Shown here in pieces: positions 7,467-12,339 of a DNA stretch of 12,339 nt (the first letter of the stretch is position 1; the number at the start of each line of letters is the position of its first letter). This DNA comes from an uncultured Blautia sp. (GTDB taxonomy: Bacteria; Bacillota; Clostridia; Lachnospirales; Lachnospiraceae). The position numbers were made by a program, and so were the translations under genes. Location of the stretch: the NCBI GenBank assembly GCA_900765525.1, contig CAAFRY010000227.1, positions 1 through 12,339 on the forward strand. Reading direction: 5' to 3'. The notes under the pieces are model-generated. The model worked only from the letters and a program-made list of their open reading frames with translations, did not search any database and was not told the origin of the DNA.

Positions 7467-8134
7467 GGGCTCACCACCTTACCGTCTTCAATGACGAGAA
7501 TCCTGTCCGCCATCTGGGCAATGGTCTCGTCATGGGTTATCATCACCAAAGTCTGTCCGTAATCGGAAACACAGGATTTCAGCATGGAAACCACTTCCAG
7601 CTCAGTCCGAGAATCCAGGTTTCCCGTGGGCTCATCTGCCAGAATAATGTCAGGCCGGGCTGCCAGGGCTCTGGCAATGGCTACCCGCTGCTGCTGTCCT
7701 CCAGACAGAGTACTGGGCAGAGATTTCAGTTTATCCTCCATCCCTATTTTTTTCACGATTCCCATGACAAAATCTCTGTCCGGCTTCTTTCCGTCCAGAC
7801 CAATGGGCAAAATAATATTTTCCCACACATTGAGGGAGGGAACTAAGTTAAAGCTCTGAAAAATAAAACCGATTTTCCGTCTCCGCAGAGCTGCCAGCTT
7901 ATCCTCCTTCAGTTTGAAAATATCCAGACCCTTTAACAGTACCTTTCCGGAATCCGGCCGGTCCAGACCTCCCAGCATATGCAACAAAGTGGACTTTCCG
8001 GAACCTGAACGGCCTACAATGGCCGTAAACTCTTCCGGCTCTATTTTCAGACTGGTATGGTCCACAGCCCTGACCAAATTGTCTCCTTTTCCGTAATATT
8101 TTACAAGGTCAACAGTTTCCAATACAGGTATCAT
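7463..8134 (-). CDS. ABC transporter ATP-binding protein (MacB/LolD/FtsE-like)
   Basis: Cytoplasmic ATPase that powers the double-FtsX permease. From the chosen start it has 223 residues, typical of the family. Motifs are complete: Walker [10 protein letters not shown] (41-49), Q-loop Gln93 ([10 protein letters not shown]), signature LSGGQQQR (143-150), Walker B and D-loop [13 protein letters not shown] (163-175) and switch His201. The DEPTGNLDS form is characteristic of the MacB/LolD/BceA group. The ATG at 8134 is preferred to an upstream in-frame ATG at 8173 because AGGAGG lies 7 bases before it and because a promoter-like -10 box (8162-8170) overlaps the upstream candidate. The gene overlaps the permease by four bases and has its own upstream regulatory region. 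Confidence 0.95.
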   Translation of the reverse strand: MIPVLETVDLVKYYGKGDNLVRAVDHTSLKIEPEEFTAIVGRSGSGKSTLLHMLGGLDRPDSGKVLLKGLDIFKLKEDKLAALRRRKIGFIFQSFNLVPSLNVWENIILPIGLDGKKPDRDFVMGIVKKIGMEDKLKSLPSTLSGGQQQRVAIARALAARPDIILADEPTGNLDSRTELEVVSMLKSCVSDYGQTLVMITHDETIAQMADRILVIEDGKVVSP

Positions 8135-8161
8135 ACAAATGCCTCCTCTTACTTGTTTAGG

Positions 8162-8219
8162 ATTATGATACATCTGCCTTCTTACAGCTCCCTTACAAAT
8201 AAGATAACAATTTTGTAAG
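8162..8219 (-). promoter_or_regulatory. Activator-type promoter ahead of the ABC exporter genes
   Basis: Between the kinase stop (8229) and the ATPase start (8134) the minus strand carries TGTAAG twice, exactly 11 bases apart (8192-8197 and 8181-8186), the spacing bound by OmpR/PhoB-type regulators on one DNA face. A third copy in inverse orientation makes a perfect 8-base inverted repeat, CTTACAAA-N12-TTTGTAAG (8192-8219). Ten bases below the second TGTAAG lies TATCAT (8165-8170), overlapping CATAAT (8162-8167), as -10 candidates. There is no TTGACA-like -35, as expected where an activator replaces it. The response regulator encoded upstream is the obvious candidate. Repeats and spacing are seen directly; the regulatory link is inference. 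Confidence 0.6.
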
Positions 8220-8228
8220 ACAGGACTC

Positions 8229-9368
8229 CTATTCCAGAGGCAGGGTCACACAGAAAATACTTCCTCCCCTGGAAGGCTTTTTCGTACAGATAGTTCCCTT
8301 TTCCGCCTCCAGGATTGTCCTGGCCAGATATAATCCCACTCCGGAACCTTCCTGCTCCTGGATTCGGTGGTCCCTTCCCCGGTAAAACCGCTGAAAGATT
8401 TTATGCTTTTCCTCAGAAGGAATGCCGGGTCCCTGGTCCTGAAATTCTATCATCACATAAGAAACCAGCCTGGCTATGCGTATCTGAATCCTGGAATTTT
8501 CCGGGGAATATTTTATGCTGTTGTCTAAAATATTGGTAAAGGCCTCTGCGGTCCATGTCCTGTCGTGGGGAATTTCCATATCCTGAAACTCCTCCGCTAC
8601 AATCTGTATTTTCTTCTTACCTGCCTTTAAATATACAGCACTTACAGCCTGGTTCAAAGTTTCTCTCAGACTATATATTTCCGGTCTTATTTGAATCATT
8701 CCCGCCTCCAGCCGGGACAGACGAATAAGAGAATCCAGCAGGTTTTCCATTTTTCTGGCCTGGATAAGACCTGCCTTTTGAAATTCTTCCTTCTCTTTTT
8801 GGTCCAGACTGGGGGAATTGGCCAGCTCACAGCTCATTTTCAAAGATGCCATTGGAGTTTTCAGCTGATGGGAAATGTCGGTAATCAGGCTTTTTGTTTT
8901 TTGATTCTCTCCGGAAAGCTTTTCTTCTGTCCTCTGATACTTGTCCTGAAGCCCCCCAAGCTTTTCCTGGATTTTCCTCAGGCTCTCCTCCTGCTGTTTC
9001 CGGATACTTCTGTACTGAAGGAATAAAACCGCCCCTAAAGCCATTCCCAGCGCCAAAAGAAGGGTCATACCCCCAACTGCCCACAGCAGCCAGGCCTGTC
9101 CCTTTGACCAGAAGCTGTAGCCGTATCTGTCTTCCAGCTTCTCCCCTGCTTCTATAAGGCTTTCTTTATTTTCCCCTGCTTCTCCGAAAAAAGCCTGGGC
9201 CAGCTCTGCCTCCGTCTGGGGATACTCCCAGGCCAGGGCGCCCAGCCTCCTGGTTTCTTCCCGTTGTAATTGTCCTGCGGTCCAGAAAATAAGGCCAGCC
9301 AAAGCCGTCAGTACCAGAAATACCAACCCTATTGTCAGAACTACTCTTTTCTGCATTCTTTTGTCCAT
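8229..9368 (-). CDS. Two-component sensor histidine kinase
   Basis: Membrane kinase expected to phosphorylate the response regulator encoded just before it. It has 379 residues: TM1 (about 9-29), a short extracellular segment of about 60 residues (30-91), TM2 (about 92-117), and a helical linker (120-160). The HisKA H-box DISHQLKTP follows with phospho-acceptor His167, and the HATPase domain has N-box ILDNSIKYSP (280-289), G1 DQGPGIP (311-317), F-box FQRFYRG (325-331) and G2 GSGVGLYL (341-348). The short extracellular part argues against a large ligand-binding sensor and fits signalling with the neighbouring ABC system, though it is longer than in true intramembrane-sensing BceS kinases. The ATG at 9368 overlaps the regulator's 3' end by 28 bases; an in-frame ATG at 9356 is an alternative. 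Signal unknown. Confidence 0.93.
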   Translation of the reverse strand: MDKRMQKRVVLTIGLVFLVLTALAGLIFWTAGQLQREETRRLGALAWEYPQTEAELAQAFFGEAGENKESLIEAGEKLEDRYGYSFWSKGQAWLLWAVGGMTLLLALGMALGAVLFLQYRSIRKQQEESLRKIQEKLGGLQDKYQRTEEKLSGENQKTKSLITDISHQLKTPMASLKMSCELANSPSLDQKEKEEFQKAGLIQARKMENLLDSLIRLSRLEAGMIQIRPEIYSLRETLNQAVSAVYLKAGKKKIQIVAEEFQDMEIPHDRTWTAEAFTNILDNSIKYSPENSRIQIRIARLVSYVMIEFQDQGPGIPSEEKHKIFQRFYRGRDHRIQEQEGSGVGLYLARTILEAEKGTICTKKPSRGGSIFCVTLPLE

Positions 9369-10030
9369 ATGTATCCCATGCCTCTTATATTCTCTATGTA
9401 AGGATTTCCCAGCTTGGCTTTCAGCCTGCTGATATTTACGGGAACCGTATTATCATCCACAAACTGGCCTTCCAACCCCCACACACGCTCTAAAATCTGT
9501 TCCTTGGATATTATCTGTCCCGGATTCTCCATAAAGTAAAGAAGAAGCTGAATTTCCTTCTTGCTCAGAGTCAGGGGAACCTGCTGCTGTCCTTCTTGCC
9601 GAAAAGCTTTCATCCGGGAGGGAAACAGCCGGATTTCGCCGGAAATCAGCAGCTCTTTCTCCTCTCCCCCACTGGCCCGGCGCAAAAAAGCCCTGACCTT
9701 TGACACCAGCACCATAAGGCTGAAAGGTTTGGTAATGTAATCGTCCGCCCCGGCCTGGTAACCACTTACAATGTCCACCTCCTGGTCCAGAGCCGTAAGA
9801 AACAGAAAGTATACCCTGCTCTTTTTTCTTATGCTTTGGCAAAAGTCCAGGCCGCTGCCGTCAGGAAGGTTAATATCACAAATGACCAAATCCACCTGCT
9901 GCTCTTCAAAAAGCCTTTCTCCCTGGGCAGCGGAAAATGCGGAGAACACCTGATACCCCTCCTTCTCCAAGGTCAGAGTAATACCTCTGTTTAAATTTCT
10001 GTCATCCTCTAAAAGTAAAATTTTCTGCAT
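9341..10030 (-). CDS. OmpR-family response regulator
   Basis: DNA-binding regulator of the adjacent kinase. The chosen ATG gives 229 residues, the normal length. The receiver domain (1-118) has acidic pair Asp9/Asp10, phospho-acceptor Asp52 in DINLPDGSG, Thr79 and Lys101 (ITKPF). The C-terminal winged helix (about 130-225) carries LTLSKKEIQLLLYF (153-166), SKEQILERVW (175-184), a recognition-helix region around DNTVPVNISRLKAKL (193-207) and the wing IRGMGYIW (215-222). ATG at 10030 is preferred to an in-frame ATG at 10135 because MQKILLLEDD is the standard domain start, GGGAG lies 9 bases upstream, and a -10 TATAAT (10107-10112) lies inside the longer version. Likely targets are the TGTAAG repeats near 8181-8219 upstream of the exporter genes. 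Confidence 0.95.
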   Translation of the reverse strand: MQKILLLEDDRNLNRGITLTLEKEGYQVFSAFSAAQGERLFEEQQVDLVICDINLPDGSGLDFCQSIRKKSRVYFLFLTALDQEVDIVSGYQAGADDYITKPFSLMVLVSKVRAFLRRASGGEEKELLISGEIRLFPSRMKAFRQEGQQQVPLTLSKKEIQLLLYFMENPGQIISKEQILERVWGLEGQFVDDNTVPVNISRLKAKLGNPYIENIRGMGYIWTKECRKE

Positions 10031-10106
10031 ACTATATTTCTCCCGGTTTTCCCTCTTTTCCCATGGACGAAAAAAAGTCCCTGTATAAAGAGGGATATTT
10101 TTCTCC

Positions 10107-10135
10107 ATTATATTCTTCCACTCTGAAAAAAGCAA
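10107..10135 (-). promoter_or_regulatory. Promoter candidate for the regulator/kinase operon
   Basis: On the minus strand TTGCTT (10130-10135) and a perfect TATAAT (10107-10112) are separated by 17 bases, giving a transcript start near 10100 and a leader of about 70 bases before the regulator ATG at 10030. No TGTAAG motif like that before the exporter genes is seen here, so autoregulation from this site is not evident. Confidence 0.55.
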
Positions 10136-10182
10136 AGAAATTATAATTCCTGCCTTTTCCGGTATCCGAAAAAATTTATTTT

Positions 10183-10211
10183 TCTATGTATATTTTTTTA
10201 CTTCCTGTCAA
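10183..10211 (-). promoter_or_regulatory. Second, weaker promoter candidate with consensus -35
   Basis: A perfect TTGACA (minus strand, 10206-10211) lies upstream of an A/T-rich tract ending in TATACATAGA. The best-spaced -10 options (ACATAG or CATAGA at 16-17 bases) match the consensus at only three positions, so this may be an upstream, weaker or regulated start for the same operon. Confidence 0.3.
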
Positions 10212-10462
10212 TACTAGAGATAGTCTACAGAGGGATGGTGCAAAGACGCAGCGCTCTCTGCGGGCGACCAAAGAAAAAGTAGAAATACTTTATCCTCCCC
10301 TTTTAACACCTCTGTAACCAGAAGAAATCCACTGGTTGCAGGGGTTTTACATAATATGCCATTCTGACTCACCTGAATAGCAGGTGAGTTATTTGTTTCC
10401 CAATGCTACATTTTTCGCAACACGAAAAACTCCACATTGAGAAATAGGCCCTTGGCCTAACA
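10212..10462. other. Non-coding stretch with several small hairpins
   Basis: No supported gene lies in this stretch. It holds a short stem CGCAG/CTGCG with a 6-base loop (10247-10262), a terminator-like hairpin annotated separately (10309-10348), a 9-base-pair stem ACTCACCTG/CAGGTGAGT with a 5-base loop (10367-10389), TTTTTCG/CGAAAAA (about 10411-10429), and TAGGCC-CTT-GGCCTA (about 10445-10459). I could not match the block to a riboswitch class I know. It may be remnants of small dispersed repeats or an untranslated RNA. Confidence 0.5.
10309..10348 (+). terminator. Terminator-like hairpin reading rightwards
   Basis: A 13-base-pair stem with two G-U pairs (CCTCTGTAACCAG at 10309-10321 with CTGGTTGCAGGGG at 10332-10344) and a 10-base loop is followed on the plus strand by TTTT (10345-10348). 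No plus-strand gene precedes it, so it may end a small plus-strand RNA or be a relic. On the minus strand no U-run follows the stem. Confidence 0.4.
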
Positions 10463-10667
10463 ATAAAAAGTACAGACAGATAACTATTGTACTGACACGT
10501 TCACATTTCAACAAATGACTTTCCTGAATTTCCATCTGCTGCGTTGTCGTCAATCGACGTAGCCACCGCTACGCCTCATTCCTCCGTCTTGCAGAATGAA
10601 AATTCATTCTACGTCATTATGCTGAAAATGAACGTGCCAATACACTAGAATCCGCTGTACTTTTTAT
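10463..10667. repeat. Complete copy 2 of the palindromic MITE-like repeat, with nested inverted ends
   Basis: The core runs from about 10488 to 10646. Its ends are imperfect inverted repeats of about 20 bases: TGTACTGACACGTTCACATTT (10488-10508, 21 bases with small differences) against AAAATGAACGTGCCAATACA (10625-10644). Outside these is a second, perfect 13-base inverted pair, ATAAAAAGTACAG (10463-10475) and CTGTACTTTTTAT (10655-10667). Inside are hairpins GTCG/CGAC (about 10548-10560), CGTAGC-CACC-GCTACG (10558-10573) and AGAATGAA-AA-TTCATTCT (about 10594-10611). There is no open reading frame. The left half is nearly identical, in opposite orientation, to the copy at 1-90. The structure fits a non-autonomous mobile element; the 13-base outer pair may be part of it or of the target. 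Confidence 0.75.
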
Positions 10668-10739
10668 ATATAATCTATTTCTTTACTTAAAATTGCATAA
10701 ATGGTCCTTTTTGAACATTCTTATTATGATGAACCACTT

Positions 10740-10973
10740 TTAAGCAACTCTTTTACTATAGTCAGTCACAAACACCTCACTTGCTAACTCTTTTGCCTTA
10801 TTGACAATAGTCTCTAATCTTTCCATAACTTCATCACTATAAAATTTTTCACCGCACTGTTCACACTCTTCACATGGAACATTCCGCACTATAATAACAC
10901 ACATACCATAAGTTACAACGTGGGTAGTAAAACTTGGAATTGTTGTATTACTTTTGCAATAAAAACACATCAT
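10740..10973 (-). CDS. YgiT/MqsA-type zinc-finger protein, putative antitoxin
   Basis: Small protein (77 residues from the ATG at 10973) with two CxxC-type pairs: CFYC near residues 3-6 and CEECEQC near 34-40, the zinc-binding layout of the YgiT/MqsA N-terminal domain. The remaining tail (SDEVMERLETIV, then KAKELASEV) is a short helix. It lacks the C-terminal helix-turn-helix of full MqsA, so it is a zinc-domain-only antitoxin candidate, a common form beside DUF4258 genes. The start overlaps the upstream stop as TGATG and has AGGAG 5 bases before it; an in-frame ATG at 10970 is equally possible, and a TTG at 10976 is less likely. Pairing and small size support a toxin-antitoxin role, but function is inferred. 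Confidence 0.8.
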   Translation of the reverse strand: MMCFYCKSNTTIPSFTTHVVTYGMCVIIVRNVPCEECEQCGEKFYSDEVMERLETIVNKAKELASEVFVTDYSKRVA

Positions 10974-11284
10974 CAATGCTCCTTTCTGGTTCTCATATCT
11001 TCCTGAAATTTACTTAAGTTTGGAAAATACACTGTTATTATATACAGATTTTCTTCATCACACCCAACAACTACATGTATAATTCTATTATCTAAAGTAT
11101 ATCCAAATACAAGGCAGCTTGGATGCGGATAATCTGTTGGATAATTTTCGATAATCTCTCCATTCTCCAAACAATTTATGACATCTACTCTGCTTATACC
11201 TCTCTCCTGAATTCTCATTGCAACATGAGTAGACCACTTTATTCTTCTCTGAACACATAACTTTTTAATTAAATCTATATTCAT
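10973..11284 (-). CDS. DUF4258 protein, putative toxin of a two-gene module
   Basis: This 103-residue cytoplasmic protein shows the DUF4258 pattern: THVAMRIQERGIS (19-31) near the start, then a GEIIENYP segment (43-50), HPSCLVFGYTLDNRIIHVVVG and a C-terminal IITVYFPN with a basic end (TRKEH). DUF4258 genes often sit next to YgiT-type zinc-finger genes and are treated as likely toxins of the RelE/BrnT-like small-toxin world; the activity is unproven and I cannot name catalytic residues with confidence. The ATG has AAGGAG 5 bases upstream. The stop overlaps the next gene as TGATG, giving translational coupling. The region is visibly richer in A+T than its neighbours, suggesting recent acquisition. 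In the order seen here the putative toxin precedes the antitoxin, as in mqsRA. Confidence 0.82.
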   Translation of the reverse strand: MNIDLIKKLCVQRRIKWSTHVAMRIQERGISRVDVINCLENGEIIENYPTDYPHPSCLVFGYTLDNRIIHVVVGCDEENLYIITVYFPNLSKFQEDMRTRKEH

Positions 11285-11320
11285 AGTTTCTCCTTAAAAG
11301 TATGTCTTAACCTATCTATG

Positions 11321-11349
11321 ATTTTATCACTTCTACAATCTTTCTGCAA
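11321..11349 (-). promoter_or_regulatory. Promoter of the DUF4258/zinc-finger pair
   Basis: On the minus strand TTGCAG (11344-11349) and TAAAAT (11321-11326) are separated by 17 bases, placing the transcript start near 11313, about 29 bases before the DUF4258 ATG. A promoter of its own, in the gap after the peptidase gene, makes the pair an independent unit. No clear terminator for the peptidase gene is visible in 11285-11395. Confidence 0.55.
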
Positions 11350-11395
11350 TGTACGGTTCTAAAATTTCTATCAATCGTCCGTTCTGTAATTTCAA

Positions 11396-12339
11396 TTAAA
11401 AAGAATTCTCCTCCAAATCCAGCAGAGTTTCCTCCCACACGCCCCGGTTTTCTCTCAGGATTTCCCGGAAGCAGAAAGGGGGAAGAGGAGAAGCCAGCCG
11501 TCCGATTTCCAGGGTCAGACTGGGAATTTGCATTTTCATTACTGCCCAGTCCTTGTATCCCGCAGGGTCTGTATCTTCCCAGCCGTCCTGCCTCTCATAC
11601 CCTGTCACAAGTTCAATCCGCCGGGCAAAGTTTAAATTTACTTCTCGAAAGTTTCCCTTTTGTCCAAAATCCCAGTATATAACAGAGCCTGAAGAGTGGT
11701 AGCTGACAGTCCTGGAAAATCTTTCTTTCCTGGTCAGCTCTGCCAAAGCTTTAGACTCTTCCTGGTCTTCCGGTGCATTTCCTTTCCAGCCTTCCCTGGC
11801 CGGGCCTCCTTTTCCGTCTCTGTACTTTTCCCACAAAGCGTCAAAATTCCGGTTCAAATCCACACCTCTGGCGTTGGCCTTCCATTGCTTATAGTAAGGT
11901 CCGCAGGGATTTCGTCCTCCTTCCTGTTCCCCGATTTTCCATACCAGATTACATAGCTCCTTATCTCTTATGCCAACAGGCCCCTGCTGGCAGATTGCAA
12001 CCCCGTCAGGATTAGCCATAGGAACCAGATGAATGGCTTTTCCCTCCAGCAGTTCTTCGTAGGTCCTGCCCTTATAGGTTTCCTTTCCTTTGTAAAAATG
12101 AGTAAGAAATTCCGCAGCCTGTTCCATTAGAAGCTGACTGGTCATATATTCTCTGCCGTGAATTCCGCCGAAGAAAAAAATTTTTTCCCTGGCCCCCTCC
12201 TGTCCCAAAACCAGGTGGTAAATTTCCCTGTTATCCCCTGTTTTTCCAAGGGAATCCAGGTACAGAAACTGAGGAAATACTCTGGTGAAAATATGTAAAT
12301 CATTCACCATGCTCTCATAGGTATAACCTGAAAATCTGC
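11396..12339 (-). CDS. M14-family zinc carboxypeptidase, 5' end beyond the window
   Basis: Metallopeptidase of the carboxypeptidase A fold. Numbering from the ATG at 12310, zinc ligands are His51 and Glu54 (HGRE in GGIHGREYM) and His205 (SYHSSG). Substrate-binding Arg148 and Asn153-Arg154 lie in NARGVDLNRNF, and catalytic Glu268 in LTLEIG. The reading frame stays open to the window end, and the residues upstream of that ATG (FSGYTYES before MVNDL) match the conserved YxYE start of M14 domains; no ribosome site precedes the ATG. The true start therefore lies outside the window, and a signal peptide or extra domain cannot be judged. Bacterial members of this type often cleave gamma-D-glutamyl-diaminopimelate bonds in cell-wall peptides; that specificity is an inference. 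The 3' end (about 304 residues) is complete. Confidence 0.9.
   Translation of the reverse strand, partial: RFSGYTYESMVNDLHIFTRVFPQFLYLDSLGKTGDNREIYHLVLGQEGAREKIFFFGGIHGREYMTSQLLMEQAAEFLTHFYKGKETYKGRTYEELLEGKAIHLVPMANPDGVAICQQGPVGIRDKELCNLVWKIGEQEGGRNPCGPYYKQWKANARGVDLNRNFDALWEKYRDGKGGPAREGWKGNAPEDQEESKALAELTRKERFSRTVSYHSSGSVIYWDFGQKGNFREVNLNFARRIELVTGYERQDGWEDTDPAGYKDWAVMKMQIPSLTLEIGRLASPLPPFCFREILRENRGVWEETLLDLEENSF

Noticed and set aside
10031..10135. Longer N-terminus of the response regulator starting at 10135
   Set aside because: Those 35 residues do not belong to the receiver domain, the likely -10 box lies within them, and the ATG at 10030 has a good ribosome site.
10142..10147. TATAAT on the plus strand as a promoter for a rightward RNA
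   Set aside because: No -35-like sequence lies 16-18 bases upstream, so it was not annotated even though a rightward terminator-like hairpin exists downstream.
10212..10300. A known riboswitch (c-di-GMP, fluoride, SAM, guanidine or similar)
   Set aside because: Short resemblances such as ATGGTG and GCAAAG are present, but the conserved cores of these classes are not, and no regulated gene follows in the right direction.
1..10670. A composite transposon bounded by the two repeat copies
   Set aside because: There is no transposase or recombinase gene in between, and the enclosed genes are ordinary transport and regulatory operons.

Overview
This window looks like chromosomal DNA of a low-to-moderate GC Gram-positive gut-type Clostridia, most likely a member of the Lachnospiraceae. 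That placement is an inference from codon and base usage, strong AGGAG-type ribosome sites, the lipoprotein sugar-binding protein, and the OmpR-type regulator/kinase/ABC exporter layout. Every recognisable gene is on the minus strand, so transcription runs from high to low coordinates.

Reading in transcription order from the right edge: (1) an M14 zinc carboxypeptidase whose 5' end runs off the window (11396-12339); (2) a small AT-rich two-gene toxin-antitoxin-like pair, a DUF4258 protein followed by a YgiT/MqsA-type zinc-finger protein (10740-11284), with its own promoter; (3) a non-coding stretch of about 700 bases (10031-10739) holding a palindromic MITE-like repeat, several small hairpins, a plus-strand terminator-like hairpin and promoter candidates; (4) a response regulator, sensor kinase, ABC ATPase and 823-residue double-FtsX permease (4995-10030), ending in a strong terminator at 4940-4979; (5) an mglBAC galactose/methyl-galactoside uptake operon (212-4809); (6) a leftward promoter and a second, inverted, partial copy of the repeat at the left edge (1-90).

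How the genes work together: the kinase and regulator probably sense an envelope or peptide signal and drive the adjacent ABC exporter. A promoter-like region between the kinase and ATPase genes carries TGTAAG direct repeats 11 bases apart, as expected for an OmpR-type activator. MglB captures galactose or glucose outside the cell, MglC forms the channel and MglA powers import.

The most striking observation is that MglB appears to be a natural circular permutation. The segment that forms the N-terminus of ordinary galactose-binding protein sits at the C-terminus here, while nearly all sugar-contact residues remain. Its partner MglC is also unusual in carrying a charged, probably coiled-coil cytoplasmic N-terminal extension of about 215 residues. 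Other points of interest are the inverted repeat copies about 10.4 kb apart and the TA-like pair beside one of them.
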